Positions 14,956 to 23,218 of a stretch of 61,804 nt of DNA are shown piece by piece. Within the stretch, counting starts at the first letter, position 1. Every line of letters starts with the position of its first letter. The stretch lies in the NCBI GenBank assembly GCA_026388095.1, contig JAPLKL010000022.1, positions 1 to 61,804 on the forward strand. The letters are read 5' to 3'. Position numbers and translations under genes: made by a program. This DNA is from Elusimicrobiota bacterium (GTDB taxonomy: Bacteria; Elusimicrobiota; Elusimicrobia; UBA1565; UBA9628). The notes below the pieces were generated by a model. The model worked only from the letters and a program-made list of their open reading frames with translations. It was not told the DNA's origin and made no database searches.

Positions 14956-17685
14956 ATGGATGAAATTCTGGGATTGCTCATGGAATGGGCTAGGCAGTTC
15001 GATGCCAAATGGCGGTTCCGGGATTGGCGAGCCCACAAGGCATTCGGAAATCGGCTCCATTGCCTAGGCGTTGACGGCTATTCTCCTTTGGTTCTATTCT
15101 TGTTGGTGGGGATCCTCACCTTCCAAGCCTTGGGGCCGAGCATAGGCACCTCTTTTTGGGGCCTGACCGTCTGGCTCCTGGTCATCACTGCCGTCTGCGT
15201 CGGCCTGCAGCGGCTCCTCCAACCGCACGTGCGCCTTCACTACCTTCATTGGGGGCTGGCGGCCTTGGTTTCAATCGGGTCCTTCGCCTTGGCGAAGGCC
15301 GGTTCGACCGAGGCCGGCTTCGCTACGTACCGCCACATCTTCGCTCCCATACTCTGGATACTGCTGGGCGCCCTGGCCTTCGCCGAGTTCTATCTCTCCC
15401 CGAAACTCTTCTCTGAATACAAAGGGCTGGTTGCGCCATGCCTCCAAGACGCAGAATTGTTCACCGTGCCGCCGGCGAATTACGGGACGACTTGGGCCAC
15501 GATGCTCTTCACCTTCGTCTCAGCCCCTTTCCAGCGCCCGCTCTTCATCCTCCTGCCGCCAGCGCTCATGGTCGTTTTGTTTTACGACCGCGGGCTGAGG
15601 CTCACTTACATCGTGCACATCGGGCTCGCCTTCTGGTTCCTGGTCGCGATGTCCATGATGAGTGAGCGCCTAAACTTCATGATCGAACGCCTGCGGCGGG
15701 TATTCTTCGTGGGAGCCCAACTCGGGATATCCTGCGTGATTATCGGGCTAGCGACGGCAAGGTTGCTCGACATCCAATATGTCACCGTCGTGCTTGAGAG
15801 CCAGGTCTGGCAATCGCTCATGATGCTGATCCTTTGCGCGTACCTGACCTCTTGGTTCTATGAATATTGGCTCAACCATATCATTACAGAACGACTCCTG
15901 GCCGTGATTTCAGCCGGCCCGCTGTCGAGTCCGCCGAGAGTGCGATATCCCATCAACGCCGAAATGCCGCGCACCAACGTCGCGCCCGAGGGACGCTGGA
16001 TCCAAGTGCACGCCGGCCGGCGGCTTGCAGTCACTGGGCACAAAGAGATTTCGGATGGTTATGTGGAGACCTTCGAGACCTACGGTCGCTCACAGTTTTT
16101 CGAGACTCTGTTCCAGCGCGCGACGGCCAGGAATCGCAACCTCGCTGAGCTGCAGCAAGAGGTTCTCACCGTGCTCAAACGCCGGATCCGGTTGTACTTC
16201 TACGCGATGAACACGGTGGTCACGCTCGCTTTCCTCGGCCTTTTCTTCTGGCTGCGGCATCAACCCCAGGCCGCGCAATTGTGCATCCAGCCACCCGCCG
16301 CCGATGGCGAACTGATAGCGGGGGCCCCGCCGATCGTGCTGCAAAGCTCGCAAGCAGAGCGCCGAAGCCGAGGCGTGGACCTCCGGGCGCTCCTCGGTGG
16401 CCGCGCTCACTCCCGTCGGATACTGGTGGCTGTCTCCGGAGGAGGGACCCGGGCGGCGCTCTACGGCGCCTCGGTCCTCCATGGCCTGCAAAGGCTCGGC
16501 GCGGACAAAGACATCGTGGCCATGAGTGGAGTGTCGGGCGGCAGCGCCGCGATTGCGTACTTTGCCTCCCACCGCGACATCCTGACTAAGGGCCTCGACT
16601 CCGATTGGAAAGACTACTACTCGGCCATGTCGCTGCCATTTATCCGCGACGTGCTCAATGGCCTTGTCGAATGGAGGATCGCCAACGGGGTCCGCTTGGG
16701 CGCGCTCCTCAACGACAGCTTCCGCAGGCGGTTCCGAGCGGAAAAGGATCGGGACACCCTGGGAAAGAACACGGACTTGGCCCTCATGTTCAACACCACG
16801 GTGGCAGGGCATCTCCATCGGGACGCCCTAAGGCAAGACGAGCTTCCGAGTTTCGGCAAGTGGGCCTTCGCCAATCAAAGTCTGACTCGCGCCACTTCCG
16901 CCGGCACGCATCTGGTCTTCACAAACCTATCTTCGACCGCCGCCTTCGATTCTCCGGGGATTACGAGCGCGGCCGAGGCCAACTTGAAGCACGTGGCTGT
17001 CAACGAGCCGAATGTCCCCCTCACAGCGGCCGCGGCTCTCAGCGCGAACTTCCCCCCGGTGTTCTCCAACGCAGCCGTCGATGTCGACGGGACCGACCGG
17101 TTTTGGGTGACGGACGGGGGAGCCTCCGACAACCTGGGGCTCGTACCCCTGCTCCTCGCCCTTCACAACGCGCTGGGGTCTCCCGGCCGATGCCCGGGAA
17201 ATCAGGGGCTCCCCGATATCCATATCATCGCCGCCGACGCGTCGGCGGCCCGGCTGGACTACACCCAGGATCGCGGGATCGGCGCCGCCTCAGGGGCCTC
17301 CGAGAAATATGCCACGGAGTTGAGTAGCTGGTTGCTCGCAGACATCCGCGCCCGATACCGCTGTCTTTCGGGACATGACGGAGTCTACCTGCACTTCCTT
17401 GCGATGCCTATGGTGCTTCGCTCCCGGGGAGGCATCGGCACTCATTGGGCCCTGCCGGACGAGGTCCATTTCGACGACTCCGACGAGGGCGCTGACCCCG
17501 GATCGCGCTCCTTCACGGCATCGAAGAAAGAGATCCTGGAGGCCTTTCGCGACCTTGAGAATCCTCTTCAGGACCCGTGCGCCGTTCGGGATTCGGGGCC
17601 GAAGGGGCTCTGGGCGCGGCTCTGCTCCGATCGTCCGCACCGGGATGCCTGGCTGGGGCTACAAAAGGGCCTGGCGCGGCATTGA
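14956..17685 (+). CDS. multi-pass membrane protein with C-terminal patatin-like phospholipase domain
   Basis: The protein has 909 residues. The first part (about residues 35-440) contains about nine transmembrane helices. The C-terminal part is a patatin-like lipid hydrolase: oxyanion-hole glycines in VSGGGTRAA (about 493-501), nucleophile elbow GVSGG with Ser527, and catalytic Asp720 in TDGGASDN. Patatins form a Ser-Asp dyad and release fatty acids from membrane lipids. Fusion to a long membrane domain would place the enzyme at the membrane. TAGGAGG lies five bases before the ATG. Patatin phospholipases also act as membrane-damaging effectors in antiphage systems such as CBASS, but no nucleotide cyclase is present here, so a defence role is only inference. 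Confidence 0.85.
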   Translation: MDEILGLLMEWARQFDAKWRFRDWRAHKAFGNRLHCLGVDGYSPLVLFLLVGILTFQALGPSIGTSFWGLTVWLLVITAVCVGLQRLLQPHVRLHYLHWGLAALVSIGSFALAKAGSTEAGFATYRHIFAPILWILLGALAFAEFYLSPKLFSEYKGLVAPCLQDAELFTVPPANYGTTWATMLFTFVSAPFQRPLFILLPPALMVVLFYDRGLRLTYIVHIGLAFWFLVAMSMMSERLNFMIERLRRVFFVGAQLGISCVIIGLATARLLDIQYVTVVLESQVWQSLMMLILCAYLTSWFYEYWLNHIITERLLAVISAGPLSSPPRVRYPINAEMPRTNVAPEGRWIQVHAGRRLAVTGHKEISDGYVETFETYGRSQFFETLFQRATARNRNLAELQQEVLTVLKRRIRLYFYAMNTVVTLAFLGLFFWLRHQPQAAQLCIQPPAADGELIAGAPPIVLQSSQAERRSRGVDLRALLGGRAHSRRILVAVSGGGTRAALYGASVLHGLQRLGADKDIVAMSGVSGGSAAIAYFASHRDILTKGLDSDWKDYYSAMSLPFIRDVLNGLVEWRIANGVRLGALLNDSFRRRFRAEKDRDTLGKNTDLALMFNTTVAGHLHRDALRQDELPSFGKWAFANQSLTRATSAGTHLVFTNLSSTAAFDSPGITSAAEANLKHVAVNEPNVPLTAAAALSANFPPVFSNAAVDVDGTDRFWVTDGGASDNLGLVPLLLALHNALGSPGRCPGNQGLPDIHIIAADASAARLDYTQDRGIGAASGASEKYATELSSWLLADIRARYRCLSGHDGVYLHFLAMPMVLRSRGGIGTHWALPDEVHFDDSDEGADPGSRSFTASKKEILEAFRDLENPLQDPCAVRDSGPKGLWARLCSDRPHRDAWLGLQKGLARH

Positions 17686-17788
17686 TGCCCGGGCCCAGGA
17701 CACACGAACAAAGGAAGTCTCGCAATGTCATTTGCCTATGTGCCGGCGAAGTCCGTTCAGAGAGTTGGAGACGCTCTAAGCGCCTGCG

Positions 17789-19471
17789 CTACCTGCGAGT
17801 ATCGACGAAACTGAACGGTGGCAGGCTCTTCAAGCCGAAGGCGCGCAAGGAGAGGCTATCCAACGCTTCGAAGTCACGCTTGCGAAAAACAGTCTTGATG
17901 GCCTGCGCCAACTGAGGCGCCAGCGAAGAAGGCTCCGGCAGCCGGATGCGCCGCAGGTACTGGGCCTGGAAGCGGAAGTAGCTCCCTCTCATCTTGACCG
18001 CATAGGACCAGATGAAGAGCAACGCCACCTTGGAGCTGAGAAGCCCCCCCAACACCTCCATGTCCCAGCAATCAGAGGTCACGAAGTAGAGGTTGTGATG
18101 CGGGTGATACCGTCCTTCATCAAAGGCGATCTCGTTTGATCCCGCGATGTCCGGGATAAGCAGTTTGGGAACCTTTACCAGTTCCGGGTAGACCCGGTCG
18201 ATGGTCCGGAACCATGCCTTCGGGTTCTTCTGAGCGACATGCCGTTTCCTGATCTCTATTCCATGGGCCTCGAAATGCTTGCGCAGCCGCGGGTAATCCT
18301 TGAGGTCGATGACCTCCCCGGACGGCTCAAAGGTATTGATCACGCGGCGGCCTGCGTCCTTGATGCTCCCCTCTTCGATATCGGCCCTCATGACCAGGGG
18401 GACGAGGCGGTCGGGCTCGATGTCCGCGGAGCGGTCCACGATGTAAACGCTGTCGTTTCCCGTGGCCACTCCGATGTGGACCTTCGCGTTGGCCTCGATG
18501 GGCCGGAACTTGGCTTCCAGTTCCCGCAGCGCTTTAAGGTGCTCGGGCGGGCTGAGGACCCAGGGCTCGTCGCCAGAGAACCAGGATTTATAGTGGACGA
18601 CAGTCGGCGATACCGGGCCGTTCTTCTTGCCCTGCAGGACCGCGGAAAGGGAAGCGCACTCATGGGGCGAGGCAGTCTGCAGCCGGGAGACTTGCACCGG
18701 CGCGGCGGCCCCGGCGCTGATGGAGAAGATGGAGGGATAGGCGATTACTTCGGACTCGAAGGGAGACGCCTGATGGAGGTCGATATAGCAGCGGACATTG
18801 AACCGCTCGGAGATCATCCGGCGCAGGGGCGAGCCGTACCGGTTGAGGACCCATCTGTCCGCGCAAACGAAAGATAGGACGCCGTCGGGCCTGAGCAGGT
18901 TGAGGCTGTGCTCGATGAAGGCCACGTAGAGGTCGGCGCGGTCGTAAAGAGAAGCGTAGCGGCGGCGATACTCGGACTGGAGTATGGGCGCGAGGTTCTC
19001 GATTCGGATGTAGGGCGGGTTGCCCACGACGGCGTCATATGGGCCGTCGGAAGACAGCAGGAAATCGGCTTCCTTGACCCACTTCTCCGCCAGCTTGCGA
19101 GCCGCTTGGCGAGAGGTCCCGCAGCGTTTGAGCTCAGTTTCCACGGCCAGGCGCGATGCCGCGACGTGCTCTGTGTCGATATCGAAAGCGTCTATGCAAT
19201 CGGCCAGCCGCTCCGGCGGCACGCCGCGGCGCTTGGCTGATTTCATGAGCCTTTCCACGGCTTTGATCAGAAAGGCCCCGGTGCCGCAAGAGGGCTCAAG
19301 GAGCCGCAAGTCCGTCAGGTCCCGGTTGGCCGTGTAGCCGGCGAGGTCGAGGATGAGCTCTACGATATGGGGTTTGGTCAGGACGACGCCGTGGGTCTCG
19401 CCGGACGAGCGTTTGCCGTAGGCGTAGGCCGCCTTTGGGATGTGGAGGGACAGGTTCATGAGTAACTGCAT
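17789..19471 (-). CDS. type II N6-adenine DNA methyltransferase (Eco57I/TaqI-like), partner of PaeR7I-type enzyme
   Basis: The protein has 560 residues. The SAM-binding motif I reads LLEPSCGTGAF (57-67) and the catalytic motif IV is NPPY (151-154), so it methylates adenine N6. The C-terminal half is the TaqI-like target-recognition region (PRLRKHFEAHGIEIRKR, YPELVKVPKLLIPDIAGSNEIAFDEG, HHNLYFVTSDCWDMEVLGGLLSS). It follows the restriction gene by four bases. By family knowledge the target should be CTCGAG. The start is taken as the first ATG after the upstream stop. A second in-frame ATG four codons later is possible, as no Shine-Dalgarno sequence decides. It ends near the convergent patatin gene. 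Confidence 0.88.
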   Translation of the reverse strand: MQLLMNLSLHIPKAAYAYGKRSSGETHGVVLTKPHIVELILDLAGYTANRDLTDLRLLEPSCGTGAFLIKAVERLMKSAKRRGVPPERLADCIDAFDIDTEHVAASRLAVETELKRCGTSRQAARKLAEKWVKEADFLLSSDGPYDAVVGNPPYIRIENLAPILQSEYRRRYASLYDRADLYVAFIEHSLNLLRPDGVLSFVCADRWVLNRYGSPLRRMISERFNVRCYIDLHQASPFESEVIAYPSIFSISAGAAAPVQVSRLQTASPHECASLSAVLQGKKNGPVSPTVVHYKSWFSGDEPWVLSPPEHLKALRELEAKFRPIEANAKVHIGVATGNDSVYIVDRSADIEPDRLVPLVMRADIEEGSIKDAGRRVINTFEPSGEVIDLKDYPRLRKHFEAHGIEIRKRHVAQKNPKAWFRTIDRVYPELVKVPKLLIPDIAGSNEIAFDEGRYHPHHNLYFVTSDCWDMEVLGGLLSSKVALLFIWSYAVKMRGSYFRFQAQYLRRIRLPEPSSLAPQLAQAIKTVFRKRDFEALDSLSLRAFGLKSLPPFSFVDTRR

Positions 19472-19475
19472 CCAC

Positions 19476-20216
19476 TCATATATACGTTTGACCTGCCAAA
19501 AAAGTTCCAATGTGCCCGCCCAAGCTGGCGAAGAACTGCCGGGCGTGGAGGTCTTTGGCGGGTTCGGTGTACTGGCCGGCTTTGCCTTGTTTCTCGGTAG
19601 AGACGATGAAGGCCGCGGCGTCGTAGAGCCTTTCCCGGACGAGCTTGCGCAGGAAGAGCTCATAGCGCTTCATGTAGGAGGTGTTCTTGAACTCGGGGAA
19701 GACGGGGAAGTGGGGCTCATCGGCCCTCACGGGGGAACGCGAGCCTGCGCAGTCCTGGAGGAGCATGATCCAGCCGAGCCAGGGGCGGGGGCTTTGGTCG
19801 AAGGCGCCTTCACGGAAGGCGGTCCAGAGGTCGTGGGCGGTGCCGATGGCTTCCTCGGAGCGGTTGTTGAAGTTGTTGCCGAAGGAGGGGCCTCTCTGGG
19901 ATTTGAACTCCATGGCGGCGATGAGATTCCCCTTGCTCACGACGACGAGGTCCCATTTCTTGGTGGGGCGGAAGTAGCCGGGGAGTTCGAGTTTGCGGTC
20001 GCGGTAGATGTGGGCGTCGGGGATGCCGTTGTCGGTGAGGATCTGGGTGACGAGGCGGCTGAAGCCGTCCATCTGCTTGCCACCGGTGACGGCGGTGCGG
20101 CCGCCGCGGTCGGCGTCGCCGGAGCGTTGGCGGCGGGATTGGGAGGCGAGGGTTTTCCAGTAGTGGGAGACGGCTAGGCTGACGCGTTTTTCTAGGTCTT
20201 TGAGGAGGACCGGCAT
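19476..20216 (-). CDS. PaeR7I/XhoI-family type II restriction endonuclease
   Basis: The protein has 246 residues, the family length. Diagnostic segments are AVSHYWKTLASQ, DRGGRTAVTGGKQMDGF, LPGYFRPTKKWDLVV, and MEFKSQRGPSFGNNFNNRSEEAIG. The PD-(D/E)xK active site is formed by Asp89 (KKWDL), Glu103 and Lys105 (EFK). The family cleaves C^TCGAG, so this is a predicted XhoI-like specificity. The adjacent N6-adenine methylase gives protection. All catalytic residues are present, so it should be active. No separate controller gene is visible. A TAGAAT hexamer (20242-20247, minus strand) may be the promoter -10. Confidence 0.92.
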   Translation of the reverse strand: MPVLLKDLEKRVSLAVSHYWKTLASQSRRQRSGDADRGGRTAVTGGKQMDGFSRLVTQILTDNGIPDAHIYRDRKLELPGYFRPTKKWDLVVVSKGNLIAAMEFKSQRGPSFGNNFNNRSEEAIGTAHDLWTAFREGAFDQSPRPWLGWIMLLQDCAGSRSPVRADEPHFPVFPEFKNTSYMKRYELFLRKLVRERLYDAAAFIVSTEKQGKAGQYTEPAKDLHARQFFASLGGHIGTFLAGQTYI

Positions 20217-20413
20217 GGGGTGTCCAGAGCTGCTATTAGGGATTCTACCAAATGGGACGGCTCGGGACGGAATGTCAGAAACGGTTTAGGGCAATGGTGG
20301 CGAAGTCGGATTTCGATTCCCTCCTATCCCCCGGCAAATTTGTTACCATGCGTCGTTGACCAAAATGTCTTGGCTTGAGACAGTAGCCAGCGAGGACCGG
20401 GAGGCCGACTAGC

Positions 20414-21334
20414 ATCTTAGGCTATATAGGCAACACTGACTTCGAGTGGTACCAATACCTCGCGAGTCACCCCGAATTCCGCGAGGTCAATTTCTGGCAG
20501 CCATCCGGCGGCCGCGGTTTCCGGGCCATATCTCCTGGTGAGCCGTTCTTCTTCCGCCTCAAGTCGCCGCATAACGCCATCGCGGGTTTTGGCTATCTCT
20601 CCCGCCACGAGATCCTCCCTGCTTGGCTTGCCTGGGACACCTTCGGGATGGCGAACGGCGCTCCGACGTTTCAAGAGATGGTCCGCCGCATCGCCAGATA
20701 TCGCCGCGAACCGGCGGACCCGCACGGCAGCAATCGGATCGGCTGCCTCATGGTCGTAGACCCAGTCTTCTTCCCCCCATCGTCCTGGGTCAGGGAGCCG
20801 TCCGGTTGGCACCAGAATATCGTCCAAGGTAAGACCCTCGATTTATCCAGCGGCGAAGGCCTACGCCTTTCAATGGAGTGTAGCGACAGAGCGCGGGGCG
20901 GCGCGGCGCTCACCAGAGATGGCATAGAAACCCAGAGGTTCGGCGAACCCCTCATGATCCGCCCCAGACTTGGGCAGGGTAGTTTCCGCCTCGCTGTCAC
21001 GGATGCCTATGAGAGTGCCTGCGCCATCACGATGGAGCATTCCTTGCCAGTCCTCGATGCCGCCCACATTCGGCCCTATTCCGAGGGCGGAGAGCATGAG
21101 ATTTCGAACGGCCTTCTTATGAGGTCCGACATCCACCGCCTCTTCGACAAAGGATACGTGACAGTTTCGCCGGACATGCGTTTTCAAGTAAGTGGTAAAC
21201 TCAAAGACGATTTCTCCAACGGCCGGAGCTATTACAGCCTGCACGGCCAGCCCATCCATCTGCCCAACCGACTTCAGGACCAGCCTGACAAGCTCATGCT
21301 TGATTGGCACAACCACAATCTCTACCAAGGATAA
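20414..21334 (+). CDS. HNH endonuclease (putative restriction enzyme) with non-canonical ATC start
   Basis: The protein has 306 residues as called. The N-terminal region (GYIGNTDFEWYQYLASHPEFREVNFWQPSG, then LKSPHNAIAGFGYLSRHEILPAWLAWDTFG) is typical of the family of standalone HNH restriction-like proteins. The C-terminus holds the nuclease motif DAAHIRPYSEGG then SNGLLMRSDIHRLFDKGYVTV. No ATG, GTG or TTG exists in frame between the upstream stop at 20384 and an internal ATG at 20648, which would delete the N-terminal domain. ATC at 20414 sits where relatives have Met, nine bases after GGGAGG (20399-20404). Either ATC initiates at low level or the start codon is mutated. The gene is followed five bases later by a MazG-like gene. 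Confidence 0.8.
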   Translation: MLGYIGNTDFEWYQYLASHPEFREVNFWQPSGGRGFRAISPGEPFFFRLKSPHNAIAGFGYLSRHEILPAWLAWDTFGMANGAPTFQEMVRRIARYRREPADPHGSNRIGCLMVVDPVFFPPSSWVREPSGWHQNIVQGKTLDLSSGEGLRLSMECSDRARGGAALTRDGIETQRFGEPLMIRPRLGQGSFRLAVTDAYESACAITMEHSLPVLDAAHIRPYSEGGEHEISNGLLMRSDIHRLFDKGYVTVSPDMRFQVSGKLKDDFSNGRSYYSLHGQPIHLPNRLQDQPDKLMLDWHNHNLYQG

Positions 21335-21339
21335 AGGCC

Positions 21340-21690
21340 ATGCCTGACAGAATCGCGACCCTCTCCAACGCCATCAATGCATTTGCCCGCGACCGCGACT
21401 GGGAACAATTCCACACTCCAAAGAATCTCGCGATGGCCCTCTCAGTTGAGGCCTCCGAAATCGTCGAGATATTCCAATGGCTTACCGAGAGCCAAAGCAA
21501 AGACCTTCCCGCCGAGAAAGTCCACCACCTCCGGGAAGAACTCGCGGACACCTTCATCTTTCTCCTAAAGCTCGCGAATCATTACAAGGTCGATCTCATA
21601 GAGGCCGCCCACCAAAAACTTGAGAAAAACGCCAAGAAGTATCCCGTTGAGAAGGCCAAGGGAAACGCCAAGAAGTACAACGAGTTCTAA
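21340..21690 (+). CDS. MazG-like nucleotide pyrophosphohydrolase (dCTPase/DCTPP1-like)
   Basis: The protein has 116 residues. The all-alpha NTP pyrophosphatase fold shows LAMALSVEASEIVEIFQWL and LREELADTFIFLLKLA, whose Glu/Asp residues (EASEIVE, EELAD) bind Mg2+. This subfamily hydrolyses dNTPs such as dCTP or modified nucleotides. It starts five bases after the HNH gene, so the two are probably one transcript. In a defence island it might limit or clean nucleotide pools during infection, but it is equally a common housekeeping enzyme. The start is the ATG after AAGGATAAAGG. Confidence 0.88.
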   Translation: MPDRIATLSNAINAFARDRDWEQFHTPKNLAMALSVEASEIVEIFQWLTESQSKDLPAEKVHHLREELADTFIFLLKLANHYKVDLIEAAHQKLEKNAKKYPVEKAKGNAKKYNEF

Positions 21691-21862
21691 ATACACCCCG
21701 ATTCTGGGAACGTCGACCAATGGGCCCGACCATACGCTTAAAAGGCGTGTGCCTGTCGATAAAGATATCGGGTTAGTGCCATTTTGGTATCGAGACTGCC
21801 TGTAGAATGGATGGCAACCCCTGAACAGTGTCACATGACCATCTGCGAAACCCAAGAAAACA

Positions 21863-21891
21863 TTGGTGCGAAAGCCATTTTTTGTTAAAAT
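21863..21891 (+). promoter_or_regulatory. promoter of the four-gene methylase-kinase-receiver-HNH cassette
   Basis: TTGGTG (21863-21868) and TAAAAT (21886-21891) are separated by 17 bases. Transcription would begin near 21898, giving a leader of about 34 bases before the ATG at 21932. The leader has only a weak ribosome-binding site (CAAGAAACG). The placement suggests the cassette is a single independent operon. Confidence 0.6.
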
Positions 21892-21931
21892 CTTCTAACC
21901 ATCGGCGCCATCCCTTAGCAAACAAGAAACG

Positions 21932-23218
21932 ATGATTGCCTTCGAGCAATACGAGCAGCATCTCCTCAATCTTGTGAGGCGCCTCAGTGTATCCAGCAGA
22001 CAGGATTCGCGAAATGAAGTTGCTTTGGCCTTGGATGGGCAGCCAGCTAGAGTACTGCACACCCTAGTCGAATTGGATGCCTGCAGTCTCGCAGGGGCAT
22101 TCTTCACGAGTGCTCGGCTCGCCAACCGCCTAGTTCGACCTTGGAAGAACGAATTATCGTCGGGCAAGGCAAAAGTATTTGATCCCGCTTGCGGCGCTGG
22201 CGATCTCCTCCTAGCGGTCGCTCGTCAGTTTCCCGTTAAGCCCACTCTTGGCCGCACTCTCAGATTTTGGAGCGACCACCTGTTCGGCTACGACATACAC
22301 CAGACCTTTGTCAGAACGACCAAGCTTCGGCTAATATTGCTCGCCTGCCAACGCTGCACACTCCATGACAGGATTCCCGAGATAGATGACGTTTTCAAAG
22401 GCATTGAGTGTGCCGACTGCTTACGGAAGAGGTGGCCACAAAATACAACTCATGTCATCATGAACCCGCCTTTTACGCTTTCCGCGCCCGCCCGCGGATG
22501 CGAATGGGCAAACGGGCAGGTGAACCAAGCAGGCATTTTCCTCGAAAGAGTGCTGAAGAAGGCGAGACCAGGCTCAAAGATTGCCACGATTCTACCTGAG
22601 GTCTTAAGAACCGGAGCCCGCTATCAACACTGGCGAGAATTCATAGAACGACTTGGCATGATTGACTCAGTAGACGCGATGGGAAACTTCGGGCCAATAG
22701 CAGACGTAGACGTATTCACCCTTCACATGAGATGTTGCCCGCCAGAGGACCGGGAAGCCCCGCACTGGTGGAGCCCCACATCGGGGCTGACCGTCAAGGA
22801 TTTATTCCACGTAAACGTTGGTCCAGTCGTACCACACAGGGACCGCAAGATTGGCCCCCGCGCTCCTTTTTTCGATGTAAAATCTGCGGCCCCCTGGTCC
22901 ACGATACGCAAGGCATCTGAATTCAGACGTTTCAAAGGACGGCTATTTGCCCCGCCATTTGTCGTCGTTCGAAGGACGTCCAGCCCAAGCGACAAGAGTC
23001 GTGCGATAGGGAGTGTCATCAAGCTCAATTCAAGTGTTGCTGTTGAAAATCACTTACTAGTCTTAACTCCTCGCGACGCCCGAATTGGCACGTGCATGCG
23101 CCTTATGCGGGCCCTAAAAACAACTGATACCTCAGCTTGGCTAAACAAGCGAATTCGTTGTCGCCACCTTACGGTAGGAGCCTTGGGAGACGTCCCCATC
23201 ACACAGGAACTCAAATGA
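21932..23218 (+). CDS. N6-adenine DNA methylase, gene 1 of the four-gene cassette
   Basis: The protein has 428 residues. It has a GAFFTSARLANRLV segment typical of HsdM/N6_Mtase proteins, motif I FDPACGAGDLLL (83-94), and motif IV NPPF (178-181) in HVIMNPPFTLS. It is shorter than a type I HsdM, and no HsdS-like specificity subunit follows, so target recognition may lie in its own C-terminal 200 residues or in a partner. The stop overlaps the next start as ATGA, tying its level to the ATPase. It may mark self DNA, as in restriction systems, or act as a DNA-state sensor. GC is clearly lower than in the flanking housekeeping genes. Confidence 0.85.
   Translation: MIAFEQYEQHLLNLVRRLSVSSRQDSRNEVALALDGQPARVLHTLVELDACSLAGAFFTSARLANRLVRPWKNELSSGKAKVFDPACGAGDLLLAVARQFPVKPTLGRTLRFWSDHLFGYDIHQTFVRTTKLRLILLACQRCTLHDRIPEIDDVFKGIECADCLRKRWPQNTTHVIMNPPFTLSAPARGCEWANGQVNQAGIFLERVLKKARPGSKIATILPEVLRTGARYQHWREFIERLGMIDSVDAMGNFGPIADVDVFTLHMRCCPPEDREAPHWWSPTSGLTVKDLFHVNVGPVVPHRDRKIGPRAPFFDVKSAAPWSTIRKASEFRRFKGRLFAPPFVVVRRTSSPSDKSRAIGSVIKLNSSVAVENHLLVLTPRDARIGTCMRLMRALKTTDTSAWLNKRIRCRHLTVGALGDVPITQELK

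Noticed and set aside
17577-17915. 112-codon open frame on the plus strand between the patatin and methylase genes
   Set aside because: It lies mostly within known genes in other frames, without motif or ribosome-binding site.
21714-21802. tRNA-like fragment with a possible anticodon stem (TACGC...GCGTG)
   Set aside because: No acceptor stem, no GGTTCGA-like T arm and no consistent D arm were found. The match is a chance hairpin.
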